A DNA stretch of 64,000 bases from Sporosarcina sp. ANT_H38 (GTDB taxonomy: Bacteria > Bacillota > Bacilli > Bacillales_A > Planococcaceae). Position 1 is the first letter of the stretch. Every line of letters begins with the position of its first letter. Position numbers and translations under genes: made by a program. The stretch lies in NCBI RefSeq assembly GCF_008369195.1, contig NZ_VOBC01000001.1:1-64000 (forward strand), in the 5' to 3' direction. The notes under the pieces are model-generated. The model searched no databases and was not told the DNA's origin. It saw only the letters and a program-made list of their open reading frames with translations. Shown here in pieces: positions 7,970-16,312 of the stretch.

Positions 7970-9674
7970 CCGTACAGTGTTGACGGATTATGTTCGAAGA
8001 ATGACGGCTGCTTTGATGATGGCGGATGTGAAATCGGTAGTTATTAGTCCCGGCTCTCGTTCGACACCACTTGCTTATGCTTTCGCATCAACGGAAGACC
8101 TTGATGTCTATATGCAAGTCGATGAACGATCGGCTGCCTATTTCGCTCTAGGTTTGGCGAAGGCCTCAGGTAATCCTGTAGTCCTTCTCTGTACGTCAGG
8201 TACCGCGGCATCGAACTATCACCCTGCAATAACAGAAGCATATTATGCGCGCATCCCGCTAATCGTTATTACTGCAGACCGACCGCATGAATTAAGGGAA
8301 GTCGGTGCACCGCAGGCGATTGACCAAATCAGAATGTACGGTGAGCATGTGAAATATAGTGTAGATTTCCCGCTTGCGGAAAAAAATCCAGATATCGATG
8401 ACTTTATCGACCGGCATGTCAGTCGTGCGTTATCAGTTGCAACTTCAGCTCCACGCGGACCAGTTCACTTGAATGTGCCGTTTCGGGAACCACTGCTTAT
8501 CGATTTTGATTTAGAACCGCCAAAATCAACTTTCCAAAAACGAATCAAAAGTGCAGATTGCTTGGATGCATCAACTGCCCAACAAATTTCACAGTTGCTT
8601 GCAAAGGCGGAAAAAGGCTTCATCATTGCCGGTGAAATGCCGATAGGTTTCGATAAAGTAGCATTTTGGAAATTTGCCAAAGCACTCGAATGGCCAGTAT
8701 TATGCGATCCACTATCGAATCTTCGCACGGAAGTGCCTGAACAATGCCTTGCGCTCTGTATCGATCATTATGACGCGCTATTGAAAAGTGATGTATTCAA
8801 GGAGAAAGCCGCGCCTGATACTGTAATTCGTTTTGGTGCACAGCCGGTAGCGAAGCCGCTGTCGCTTTACTTGAAAAAGGTACGACCAGCTACAGTTATT
8901 GCAGTGGATGAATCGCCGGAATTTAGGGATTCGCTCGGTGTTGTGACGCATCATATCCAAACTTCATGCGAAACAGTCATGCAAATTATTGTGGATAAAC
9001 CGAAAACATCGTATACAGAGTTGTGGACGACGGCGAATGCCGCGGCATCTATGATTACAAATAATCATAAGGGTGTTGCTGGGGATGAAGGGATATTTGC
9101 AAAAATGTTATTTGCGTATCTTCCCACAGGGAGCGATCTTGTAAGTGGCAGCAGCATGCCAATCCGCGATGTTGACACGTTTTTCAGGAAAACAAATAAG
9201 GATATTACAATATTTGCGAATCGCGGAACGAATGGTATCGATGGTGTTGTATCGACAGCATTTGGTGTCCAGGCGGCAAGAAAGCGACCTACATGGCTGT
9301 TGATTGGCGATTTATCGTTCTTACATGATGTCAACGGACTCATTGTTACTCGTTTTCACGAGGCAGATTTGACCATTGTTATTATCAATAACGATGGAGG
9401 CGGAATATTCTCGTACCTTCCACAAGCTGAAGCAGGCAATCATTTCGAAGAACTGTTCGGAACACCGACCGGCTTAACATTCGGCCATATTGCGGCGATG
9501 TATGATGCGCAGTATTCTGCGATCCACACGCCAGAAGAGTTCGAAATGGAGCTCGTTAAAGCGAAAGAGAAACCGGTGCGTATTATTGAAGTGTTCACAA
9601 ATCGTCAAGCGAATGTGAAAGCCCACCGTGACCTGTGGACAAAGATCACGGACAGACTTGATCATGATGAATGA
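7962..9674 (+). CDS. menD: SEPHCHC synthase MenD
   Basis: A 570-residue thiamine-diphosphate enzyme that joins 2-oxoglutarate to isochorismate to form SEPHCHC. The N-terminal domain carries the SPGSRSTPLA motif and a glutamate in VDERSAAYFALGLA that would activate the cofactor. The C-terminal cofactor-binding part has GDLSFLHDVNGL and NNDGGGIFS. The length is typical. It overlaps menF and menH by a few bases on each side within the menFDHB operon. Confidence 0.96.
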   Translation: MDNRTVLTDYVRRMTAALMMADVKSVVISPGSRSTPLAYAFASTEDLDVYMQVDERSAAYFALGLAKASGNPVVLLCTSGTAASNYHPAITEAYYARIPLIVITADRPHELREVGAPQAIDQIRMYGEHVKYSVDFPLAEKNPDIDDFIDRHVSRALSVATSAPRGPVHLNVPFREPLLIDFDLEPPKSTFQKRIKSADCLDASTAQQISQLLAKAEKGFIIAGEMPIGFDKVAFWKFAKALEWPVLCDPLSNLRTEVPEQCLALCIDHYDALLKSDVFKEKAAPDTVIRFGAQPVAKPLSLYLKKVRPATVIAVDESPEFRDSLGVVTHHIQTSCETVMQIIVDKPKTSYTELWTTANAAASMITNNHKGVAGDEGIFAKMLFAYLPTGSDLVSGSSMPIRDVDTFFRKTNKDITIFANRGTNGIDGVVSTAFGVQAARKRPTWLLIGDLSFLHDVNGLIVTRFHEADLTIVIINNDGGGIFSYLPQAEAGNHFEELFGTPTGLTFGHIAAMYDAQYSAIHTPEEFEMELVKAKEKPVRIIEVFTNRQANVKAHRDLWTKITDRLDHDE

Positions 9675-10512
9675 AAAGACTATCCATGTACGTGGGATTG
9701 ATATGAATGTGGAAATCAATGGTGGAGAGAATTTACCTACCATCGTTTTCTTACATGGCTTTACAGGAAGCACAGCATCATGGCGTGAGGTTGCAAATTT
9801 GCTCAAAGGTAAATTTCGCATTGTTGCTGTCGATTTAATAGGACATGGGAAATCGAGTATTCCGGAAAATGTTGACCGCTATTCAATGGAGGAGCAAGTC
9901 GAGGACCTCGAAGAAATGTTTGCTGAGCTTTCGCTTGATCAATTCATTTTGGTCGGTTACTCAATGGGAGGACGCGTTGCACTAGCGTATACGACACATC
10001 ATTCGACGCGGGTATCGTCATTGATTCTCGAGAGTTCTTCCCCAGGATTGAAGACGAAAGTGGAAAGAGAAGAACGACAAGTAGCTGACAGGCGGCTGGC
10101 AGATAGAATCTTAACGGATGGAATGCCGGCATTCATCGATTTTTGGGGAAATATTCCCTTATTCGCATCTCAGAAGACTTTGTCGGAAGAAAAACAGCTG
10201 ACCCTGAGGAATGAACGACTTAGTCAGAGTGAAGTCGGCCTTGCAAGGAGCTTACGTGGAATCGGTACAGGTAGCCAGTCCTCCTATTGGGAGTGTCTAG
10301 GAACAATCAAACTACCTGTTCTGCTCATAACGGGGGAACTCGACAAGAAGTTCGTAAATATTTCCCGGGAAATGGAGAAAGAATTCCCTTATGTCCGCCA
10401 TGAAACGATAGAAAATGCTGGACATGCAATTCATGTGGAAAAACTGAATACATTTGCTACAATGATAGAGGAACATATTTTAGCATTGAAAAATCGAGGA
10501 GGGTCATTATGA
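9664..10512 (+). CDS. menH: SHCHC synthase MenH (alpha/beta hydrolase)
   Basis: A protein of about 282 residues with the alpha/beta-hydrolase fold, expected to eliminate pyruvate from SEPHCHC. It has VFLHGFTGS (oxyanion region), the nucleophile elbow [10 protein letters not shown], an Asp in TGELDKKF and His in AGHAIHVE. A longer reading frame begins at 9628, but homology starts at the paired ATG codons 9664/9667, which overlap the end of menD. The ribosome site there is weak, so translation is probably coupled. It overlaps menB by an ATGA. Confidence 0.92.
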   Translation: MMNEKTIHVRGIDMNVEINGGENLPTIVFLHGFTGSTASWREVANLLKGKFRIVAVDLIGHGKSSIPENVDRYSMEEQVEDLEEMFAELSLDQFILVGYSMGGRVALAYTTHHSTRVSSLILESSSPGLKTKVEREERQVADRRLADRILTDGMPAFIDFWGNIPLFASQKTLSEEKQLTLRNERLSQSEVGLARSLRGIGTGSQSSYWECLGTIKLPVLLITGELDKKFVNISREMEKEFPYVRHETIENAGHAIHVEKLNTFATMIEEHILALKNRGGSL

Positions 10513-11327
10513 CACGTCAATGGGAAACAATACGTACATACGAAGACATCAAATATGAGCAGTATGGCGGGATTGCAAAAGTAACAATCAACCGTCCGGA
10601 AGTGCGCAATGCATTCCGACCTAAAACGGTAATGGAGCTAATCGACGCATTTTCACGCGCACGGGACGACCAAAGCATTGGAGTCATCGTATTAACAGGC
10701 GAAGGCGAGAAAGCATTCTGTTCAGGCGGAGACCAATCCGTACGAGGGCATGGTGGTTATGTTGGAGACGATGAAATTCCACGCCTTAACGTCTTGGACT
10801 TACAGCGTCTAATCCGTGTTATACCGAAACCGGTTGTAGCAATGGTTGCAGGTTATGCAATTGGCGGCGGACATGTACTTCATGTCGTTTGTGATTTGAC
10901 GATTGCAGCAGAAAATGCAGTTTTCGGACAAACAGGACCTAAAGTCGGTTCATTCGACGCAGGTTACGGTTCGGGCTACCTGGCACGAATCATTGGGCAT
11001 AAGAAAGCGCGCGAAATCTGGTTCCTTTGCCGTCAATACAACGCACAGGAAGCACTTGACATGGGTCTAGTCAACACGGTGGTTCCTTATGAGCAACTGG
11101 AAGACGAGACGGTCCAATGGTGTGAAGAGATGCTTGGTATGAGCCCTACAGCACTTCGTTTCGTAAAAGCGGCAATGAATGCGGATACGGACGGACTTGC
11201 TGGTCTTCAACAATTGGCTGGTGACGCAACACTTCTTTATTACACAACAGACGAAGCGAAAGAAGGCCGCGATGCGTTCAAAGAAAAACGTAAACCGGAC
11301 TTCGGACAATTCCCGCGTTTTCCTTAA
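10509..11327 (+). CDS. menB: 1,4-dihydroxy-2-naphthoyl-CoA synthase MenB
   Basis: A 272-residue crotonase-fold enzyme that cyclises o-succinylbenzoyl-CoA to the naphthoyl-CoA ring. The signature residues are clear: CSGGDQ near 73, AIGGGHVLH near 118, and [18 protein letters not shown] near 143, whose Asp is a conserved catalytic residue of MenB. AGGAGGG lies just upstream, and the start overlaps menH by four bases. It is the last gene of the tight operon before a repeat and a terminator. Confidence 0.97.
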   Translation: MTRQWETIRTYEDIKYEQYGGIAKVTINRPEVRNAFRPKTVMELIDAFSRARDDQSIGVIVLTGEGEKAFCSGGDQSVRGHGGYVGDDEIPRLNVLDLQRLIRVIPKPVVAMVAGYAIGGGHVLHVVCDLTIAAENAVFGQTGPKVGSFDAGYGSGYLARIIGHKKAREIWFLCRQYNAQEALDMGLVNTVVPYEQLEDETVQWCEEMLGMSPTALRFVKAAMNADTDGLAGLQQLAGDATLLYYTTDEAKEGRDAFKEKRKPDFGQFPRFP

Positions 11328-11593
11328 TTAAAGAAAAGCGTAAGGCGCCGTTTAGTCCCGAAAAGTAGGAGGGATGAAGTTCAATCCCTCCCTGCTGGCC
11401 GACTAAATTCGCCACGTCCTGTGGCAACGTCGACACTAGTTCGTTCTGTATGTCGGAAGGCATGAAGATATAGGCGCGGACTTTGCCTTTTTAGCAAGTA
11501 AGAAGGGATGCAATTCAATCCCTCTCCACTGCAGCGACTCCAGGGGCTGGCGCCTGAAGCCTAGACAGCGATTAAACTGGATAATAACTAAGA
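11328..11593 (+). repeat. Dispersed palindromic element between menB and menE
   Basis: No gene is present. Two copies of the hairpin core are seen: GGAGGGAT-GAAGTTCA-ATCCCTCC (11368-11391) and AGGGAT-GCAATTCA-ATCCCT (11504-11523). Between and around them are motifs (CGTAAGGCGCC, GGCGCGGACTTTGCC, CAGGGGCTGGCGCCTGAAG, GTCCTGTGGCAACGTC) that recur in the element at 22797-23105. It appears to be a composite of two element copies inserted into the men operon. Confidence 0.7.
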
Positions 11594-11620
11594 AAGCTGC
11601 CTCTAATCGGGCAGCTTTTT
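11594..11620 (+). terminator. Terminator between menB and menE
   Basis: The stem AAGCTGCC/GGGCAGCTT, with a loop of seven bases and a TTTTT tail, ends 20 bases before the menE start. It should separate menE from the menFDHB transcript, at least partly. Confidence 0.85.
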
Positions 11621-11639
11621 CTGAATGGATGGTGATGGT

Positions 11640-13085
11640 ATGATTCCGAATTGGTTGATGCAGCGGGCTTATTTAACGCCTGAAAAAACAGCTTTATCGT
11701 TCGAAGGGGAAAAGTGGACATTCGCACAACTGAAGCTGCAAGCATTAACACTAGCAGGGAAATTAAAAGCAAACGGCCTGAATGAAGGGCATCGAATTGC
11801 ATTACTTGGACCTTCCAACGCAGAAATGGTATTCATCATTCACGCATGTATGCTGGCGGGTCTGGAAATAGTCATGCTGAATAGTCGATTGACGAAAAAA
11901 GAAATAGCATATCAATTGGATGATTCAGGCGCAACGATGGTTATTGTGTCGGATGAATTGAGTAGTATGATTACTGATTCGCCGGTACGTCAGCTTCTAT
12001 TTTCTGCGATTCAAGACAGTGCCGAACATAAACTTGTCGTCCAGGACACTTGGCCATCCGACAAGACCATTACGATTATGTATACATCAGGCACGACTGG
12101 TTTTCCGAAAGGTGTCCGTCAAACAGCAGGCAATCACGTTTCAAGTGCATTATCATCAGTTTTGAATCTCGGACTTGACGAAAATGATATTTGGCTTTGC
12201 GCCATGCCGTTATTCCATATTAGCGGATTCTCAATTCTTGTTCGTTCTGTTCTTTACGGAATGGAGGTCCAGTTGCATGAGAAGTTTGATGCAGTTCAGT
12301 CTGCAAAAGCAGTAGGGGACGGTTCGGTCACTCGGATGTCTGTTGTGTCGCTTACATTGGATAAAGTACTGCGTGAACTTGAAAATGGAAACAGGGTCGC
12401 ACATTCTTCATTTAAATCGATGCTGGCAGGTGGTGGCCCTGTACCAATCGCTTATTTAAACCGCGCAAAAGTGCTGGGAGTTCCTGTTCTCCAAACATAT
12501 GGCATGACGGAAACCAGTTCACAAACAGCGACATTAGCAGCGAGCGATGCCATAAGGAAGATGGGTTCCGCAGGCAAACCGTTGTTTTTCAATCAAATCA
12601 AAATCAAAGGAACAAAAACTCCCGATGAAAAAGGCGAAGTATGTATACGCGGTCCGCATGTCACACCTGGATATATCGGTCGTTTCGCTGAATTGGAACC
12701 ATTAGAAGATGGTTGGCTTCCGACAGGGGATATTGGTTATCTCGATTTTGAAGGCTATTTGTACATCGTTGATAGAAGATCTGACTTGATTATTTCAGGT
12801 GGCGAAAATATTTACCCAGCAGAAATTGAAAATGTACTGGCAGCGCATCCAAATGTCCGAGAGGCAGGCGTTTGTGGGAAAGAACATCCCGAGTGGGGAA
12901 GTGTTCCGATTGCCTTTGTCGTAGTATTGGGAACTGTGACAGAAGCTGATTTGATGTCGTTTTGTGAAAAGCGATTGGCGCGTTACAAAGTACCGAAGTC
13001 ATTCCACTTCGTTGATGAACTGCCGCGTAATGGATCGAATAAGTTGTTGCGTAGAAAATTGAAAGAGTTATTGGATTGGGAGTAG
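11640..13085 (+). CDS. menE: o-succinylbenzoate-CoA ligase MenE
   Basis: A 481-residue adenylate-forming enzyme that activates o-succinylbenzoate as its CoA thioester. The P-loop-like motif TIMYTSGTTGFPKGV (about 145-159), YGMTET, GWLPTGDIGYLD and the C-terminal NGSNKLLRRKL lysine region are present. I chose ATG 11640 (MIPNWLMQRA, similar to the B. subtilis start) over the in-frame ATG 11625. It sits alone after a terminator. menC, which normally follows and makes its substrate, is not here. Confidence 0.94.
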   Translation: MIPNWLMQRAYLTPEKTALSFEGEKWTFAQLKLQALTLAGKLKANGLNEGHRIALLGPSNAEMVFIIHACMLAGLEIVMLNSRLTKKEIAYQLDDSGATMVIVSDELSSMITDSPVRQLLFSAIQDSAEHKLVVQDTWPSDKTITIMYTSGTTGFPKGVRQTAGNHVSSALSSVLNLGLDENDIWLCAMPLFHISGFSILVRSVLYGMEVQLHEKFDAVQSAKAVGDGSVTRMSVVSLTLDKVLRELENGNRVAHSSFKSMLAGGGPVPIAYLNRAKVLGVPVLQTYGMTETSSQTATLAASDAIRKMGSAGKPLFFNQIKIKGTKTPDEKGEVCIRGPHVTPGYIGRFAELEPLEDGWLPTGDIGYLDFEGYLYIVDRRSDLIISGGENIYPAEIENVLAAHPNVREAGVCGKEHPEWGSVPIAFVVVLGTVTEADLMSFCEKRLARYKVPKSFHFVDELPRNGSNKLLRRKLKELLDWE

Positions 13086-13145
13086 GGACGAAGTGAAGCT
13101 GTGAGTGCAACTCCAAACCGTATCAGCAATCCATTCAAATAAAGA

Positions 13146-13195
13146 AAAGGCTGTGCCGTATACCAGATTAAACCTGGTATGCAGGACAGCCTTTT
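13146..13195. terminator. Bidirectional terminator between menE and znuA
   Basis: A long stem, AAGGCTGT..GTATACCAG paired with CTGGTAT..ACAGCCTT, is flanked by A-rich and T-rich runs. It lies between the convergent menE and znuA genes and can serve both. Confidence 0.85.
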
Positions 13196-13201
13196 CTTCA
13201 T

Positions 13202-14215
13202 TTACTTTCCGCTAAGCGCTTGCTGAAGCGTTTCTAGATTTTGTTCCATCAAAGTGAAATAAGTTTCGTTGTTTTTTACGTCATCGACTGTTAACACACC
13301 GAGATTATGAAGCATAAGTGATTCAGCACCGATTTCTTTTCGCACGACATCCGTCAACTTCGATGATACGTTTTGCTCAAATAGGACATAGTGTACTTCT
13401 TGATTCTTAGCTTCTTTCACAATTTGGGCTAATTGTTTTTGTGACGGCTCGCTTTGTGAATTCAGTCCAGCAATGGCAACTTGGTCAAGACCGTATGATT
13501 CGGCTAAATAGCCAAATGATGCATGTGAAACAAAGAATGTTTTAGAGGGAGACTTGGAAGCCATCTTTTTAAATTTGTTATCAAGTTCGACAAGTTCTAC
13601 TTGCAGCTGTTCAAAGTTCTTCTCGAATTCGTCTTTCATTTCAGGTTTAGATGCTATCAATGTATCTTTGATAGAAGTTGCAAGTTCTACACTGAGCAGT
13701 GGTGAAATCCATACATGTGGATCTATACCGCTATGATCATGACCTTCATGGCCTTCATGTTCTTCATGACTATCCTCATCATGTTCAACATCTTCTTCGT
13801 GGCCGTTGGTATCGGCATCGTGACTATGACCTTCATCCAGCATCTCATCAGGAATTGCTTCTGCTGTGGCAATCATCTTTACATGCTCATTTTTCATCGT
13901 TTTCTCTGCGTTTTCCACGAAACCTTCAAGACCAAGCCCGATATAGTAAAATAAATCGGAGTCCGCAAGTGCCATCATATCTTTTTGTGTAGGCTCAAAA
14001 GTATGCTCGTCTGCACCTGCAGGGTAGATTGACTTCACTTCAACATGGTCACCTCCGATTCGCTCTGTAAAGTATTGGAGTGGGTATACTGTCGTATAAA
14101 TAGACAACTTATCTGTCCCAGTTGCAGCCTTTTCTTCAGTTTTAGATTTATCGCTGCAAGCAGAGAGTAGTATTATTGAAATTAGAGAAACGATAAAAAA
14201 AAGTTTCTTGTTCAT
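13202..14215 (-). CDS. znuA: Zinc ABC transporter substrate-binding lipoprotein (ZnuA/AdcA type)
   Basis: A 337-residue cluster A-I metal-binding protein. The lipobox ILLSAC near 18-23 gives a lipid anchor. A His/Asp/Glu-rich segment (about 130-165, many HEE and HDH units) precedes GIDPHVWISP, whose His is a zinc ligand; further ligand regions are DEHTFEP and FVSHASFGYLA. It should capture Zn(II) outside the membrane. No permease or ATPase gene is adjacent, so the partner components must be encoded elsewhere. A Zur-like operator lies upstream. Confidence 0.92.
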   Translation of the reverse strand: MNKKLFFIVSLISIILLSACSDKSKTEEKAATGTDKLSIYTTVYPLQYFTERIGGDHVEVKSIYPAGADEHTFEPTQKDMMALADSDLFYYIGLGLEGFVENAEKTMKNEHVKMIATAEAIPDEMLDEGHSHDADTNGHEEDVEHDEDSHEEHEGHEGHDHSGIDPHVWISPLLSVELATSIKDTLIASKPEMKDEFEKNFEQLQVELVELDNKFKKMASKSPSKTFFVSHASFGYLAESYGLDQVAIAGLNSQSEPSQKQLAQIVKEAKNQEVHYVLFEQNVSSKLTDVVRKEIGAESLMLHNLGVLTVDDVKNNETYFTLMEQNLETLQQALSGK

Positions 14216-14236
14216 TAGTTAGAATCCTCCGTTTGT

Positions 14237-14259
14237 TTAATAGTAATGATTACGATTTA
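14237..14259 (-). promoter_or_regulatory. Zur box upstream of znuA
   Basis: A near-perfect palindrome centred on G14248 has arms AATAGTAAT and ATTACGATT. It closely matches the Bacillus Zur operator (AAATCGTAAT-N-ATTACGATTT), with one clear mismatch. It is placed 22-44 bases before the znuA start, so expression should rise when zinc is scarce. Confidence 0.82.
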
Positions 14260-14338
14260 GGTAACTGGCTTGTTTATCATACAAGAGAGTTTCTAATTTG
14301 GCAACTAAATAAGTGGATTTATTTTAATCGAAAAAAAA

Positions 14339-14364
14339 ACGGTCTAGCATTTTTGCCTGACCGT
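14339..14364 (-). terminator. Terminator of yidD
   Basis: Read on the minus strand, ACGGTC/GACCGT closes a hairpin followed by a run of nine T. It lies just after the yidD stop. Confidence 0.8.
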
Positions 14365-14377
14365 CTTGATATGTAAG

Positions 14378-14608
14378 TTATTTCTTACGCGATTCTTTCT
14401 CCGGTACGGGATCAAAACCACCTTCATGGAACGGATGGCATTTTGAAATTCGGCGCACCGCAAGCCATGAACCCTTTAATGCGCCATGTTTTTCCACCGC
14501 TTCAATCCCATAGTGAGAACAAGTTGGATAGAAACGGCATGAAGGTGGTGTAAGTGGTGAAATTACTTTTTGATATAGTTTAATGATGCCTATTAATACC
14601 TTTTTCAT
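14378..14608 (-). CDS. yidD: Membrane protein insertion efficiency factor YidD
   Basis: A 76-residue member of the YidD family (YtjA in B. subtilis). The hallmark Cys pattern is present: [17 protein letters not shown] near 20-36, followed by [24 protein letters not shown]. The family assists YidC/Oxa1-dependent membrane insertion at the inner membrane. AGGAGA precedes the ATG. Its place beside dps matches the ytjA-ytkA-dps region of B. subtilis. Confidence 0.95.
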   Translation of the reverse strand: MKKVLIGIIKLYQKVISPLTPPSCRFYPTCSHYGIEAVEKHGALKGSWLAVRRISKCHPFHEGGFDPVPEKESRKK

Positions 14609-14711
14609 TTAAAAATCTCCTTAATTAAAGCATTGATGTTTATTGTAGATGCTTAGGTGGTAAATTAACAGAGAGACGAATTAATTCTAACAAAAAAGGG
14701 AGAGATTTATT

Positions 14712-15161
14712 ATGTCTAAAGAGCTTATTAATGAATTGAATATGCAAGTATCTACATGGTCAGTAATGTATGCGAAATTACATAATTATCACTGGTATGT
14801 TAAAGGACATCAATTTTTCACTTTGCATGTTAAATTCGAAGAACTATACAATGAAGCAACGTTGCATATGGACGAAATCGCTGAACGTATTTTAACGCTT
14901 GGCGGAAATCCGGTAGCTACTTTGAAAGAACATCTGGAGCATTCTGTCGTAAAAGAAGCGACTGGCAAAGAGAAAACCGATGAAATGGTCAAGACCGTAG
15001 TAAGTGATTTCGGTGAAATAATGAAATCCTTGAAAAAAGGCATGGAGTTGGCAGCTAAAGATGGCGATGGCATGACAGAAGATTTGTTGAACGCAGCATA
15101 CCAAAGTATTGAAAAACACCAGTGGATGCTTAATGCATTCCTCGGTGAAGACAATAAATAA
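14712..15161 (+). CDS. dps: Dps-family ferritin-like DNA-protection protein
   Basis: A 149-residue dodecameric ferritin-like protein that oxidises and stores Fe(II) and protects DNA in stress. The intersubunit ferroxidase residues are seen in NYHWYVKGHQF (His near 31) and HMDEIAERI (Asp and Glu near 58-62). The short N-terminus lacks a Lys-rich DNA-binding tail. AAGGGAGAG precedes the ATG. I saw no convincing PerR or sigma-B site. Confidence 0.93.
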   Translation: MSKELINELNMQVSTWSVMYAKLHNYHWYVKGHQFFTLHVKFEELYNEATLHMDEIAERILTLGGNPVATLKEHLEHSVVKEATGKEKTDEMVKTVVSDFGEIMKSLKKGMELAAKDGDGMTEDLLNAAYQSIEKHQWMLNAFLGEDNK

Positions 15162-15171
15162 TAGCTTTTCA

Positions 15172-15198
15172 TTGAAAATTGCAGATAAATGCCGATAA
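15172..15198 (+). promoter_or_regulatory. Sigma-D-type promoter of yjfB
   Basis: GCCGATAA (15191-15198) matches the flagellar sigma-D -10 consensus GCCGATAT in seven of eight bases. A weak -35 (TTGA at 15172) lies 15 bases upstream. The transcript would start just before AAAGGAGTGAT and the yjfB start. Confidence 0.65.
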
Positions 15199-15224
15199 TA
15201 AGCTTGTGAAAGGAGTGATGGTAA

Positions 15225-15407
15225 GTGGATATGAATTCCATAATGTCAAGTCAATTGAGGAGTTTGCAATCGACTGTTCAGTTGAGCGTGTTAAACAACG
15301 CTCTTTCAATGAACACTGCAGCGGCAACAGATATGCTGAAAAGTTTATCAGAACAGCCTGTTGCGGCCCATCCTCACAAAGGAGCTTCTATTGACGTTCA
15401 AGCGTAA
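15225..15407 (+). CDS. yjfB: YjfB-family putative motility protein
   Basis: A 60-residue protein matching the YjfB family (MDMNSIMSSQLRS..., LNNALSMNTAAATDMLKSL). Members are small proteins whose genes are controlled by the motility sigma factor; their molecular role is unknown. The start is GTG, ten bases after AAAGGAGTGAT; an ATG two codons later is possible. The sigma-D-like promoter directly upstream and the terminator downstream make it a monocistronic unit. Confidence 0.85.
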   Translation: MDMNSIMSSQLRSLQSTVQLSVLNNALSMNTAAATDMLKSLSEQPVAAHPHKGASIDVQA

Positions 15408-15425
15408 ATTACGAAAAAGCATGCA

Positions 15426-15463
15426 TCTCCAGTAAAAGGGGATGCATGCTTTTTTCATATTAA
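15426..15463 (+). terminator. Terminator of yjfB
   Basis: The stem AAAGCATGCATC/GATGCATGCTTT, with a short loop and a T run, lies 20 bases after the yjfB stop. Confidence 0.88.
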
Positions 15464-15495
15464 GCCATGCTAAAAAGAAAAAAAGGAGGGTTAAC

Positions 15496-15804
15496 ATGGA
15501 GAAATACAAAATGTATGTTTCAATCATGCATCAGCAAATATATCATTACCCGGATGATTCGCCTTGGGAATTTGAAGTCGATGTCGAACGTGAGTATGTT
15601 CCGGTTTTTCATCGTTTATTTAACCAGATAGATGAACTTGAATACCGAAATTTCCTAAGGTCTCACTTGCCATTTTTGCCTTATCACTATGGTCGGAATA
15701 ATCAAAAGGTTGATCAACGTACAATGAAATTGTATGCGCTAATTCATGAATTTACGGATGAAAAGTCGAAGCGGTTTATCGAGGAGCTTCCGTATTTTCG
15801 TTGA
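15496..15804 (+). CDS. Conserved Bacillales hypothetical protein upstream of ytkD
   Basis: A 102-residue soluble, acidic and aromatic-rich protein with no signal peptide or membrane segment. The middle has PFLPYHYGRNNQKVDQR and the end IHEFTDEKSKRFIEELPYF. I recognise it only as a small conserved protein found near ytkD in Bacillales; I cannot assign a function. ATG 15496 is chosen because AAAAGGAGGG lies eight bases upstream; the in-frame ATG at 15442 lies within the preceding terminator. Confidence 0.8.
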   Translation: MEKYKMYVSIMHQQIYHYPDDSPWEFEVDVEREYVPVFHRLFNQIDELEYRNFLRSHLPFLPYHYGRNNQKVDQRTMKLYALIHEFTDEKSKRFIEELPYFR

Positions 15805-15850
15805 AAGAATTGCTGTCCTTCGCTAAACTGTTTGAAAGGACGTGATTGCA

Positions 15851-16312
15851 ATGCTTGTTTTCAATGATGTACATGGTGGCCGTGTTGAGCTGACTTTCGG
15901 AGCAAATCAAAATGGAATGTCAGCTCGGCACGTCCTTGTTGTACTTAAACATAATGGGAAATGGTTACTTACTCAGCATTTAATGAGAGGTGTTGAATTT
16001 CCTGGTGGTAAAGCAGAGTCTGGAGAAACAATCGAGGAAGCAGTTGTTCGTGAAACGATTGAAGAAACAGGCGTGACGATTACGGATCTCGTCAATTTTG
16101 CCGAATATATTGTTAGAAGTAACAGCACATTCTGCAAAGCTGTTTTCACCGGAAAAGTTGTGGAAATTGATGAAAACCCAGTACTTCACGAAACTGGAGG
16201 GGCAATCTGGATGACTAGTGAAGAACTTGCACAGTGTGAAGAATTAAGTTTCCTTATGAAAGATACAGGAATGGAAGCGTTAAGAGGGTGGGTGGAAGCA
16301 CATGAATTATGA
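15851..16312 (+). CDS. ytkD: Nudix nucleoside triphosphatase YtkD
   Basis: A 153-residue MutT-like hydrolase. The Nudix box is complete (GGKAESGETIEEAVVRETIE, then ETG, about 52-74), giving the Mg-binding glutamates. B. subtilis YtkD hydrolyses 8-oxo-dGTP and other NTPs and limits oxidative mutagenesis, which fits its position near dps. ATG 15851 has AAAGGA at a normal distance; a GTG three codons earlier is less likely. It overlaps the next gene by 11 bases. Confidence 0.9.
   Translation: MLVFNDVHGGRVELTFGANQNGMSARHVLVVLKHNGKWLLTQHLMRGVEFPGGKAESGETIEEAVVRETIEETGVTITDLVNFAEYIVRSNSTFCKAVFTGKVVEIDENPVLHETGGAIWMTSEELAQCEELSFLMKDTGMEALRGWVEAHEL

Noticed and set aside
11278..11463. Minus-strand frame with the peptide GGIELHPS, seen again at 22740-22931 and in plus orientation at 51924-52151
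   Set aside because: The shared peptide is the translation of the dispersed palindromic element, not a gene. It was useful only as evidence that the repeats are related.
13554..13992. Plus-strand frames rich in His, Met and Phe opposite znuA
   Set aside because: They are the reverse reading of the znuA His/Asp/Glu-rich segment; codon use and homology support only the minus-strand gene.
14640..14711. Possible PerR or sigma-B site upstream of dps
   Set aside because: Partial resemblance only (AATTAATTCTAACAA; GTTTAT...GGTAAA); neither matches the consensus well enough to report.
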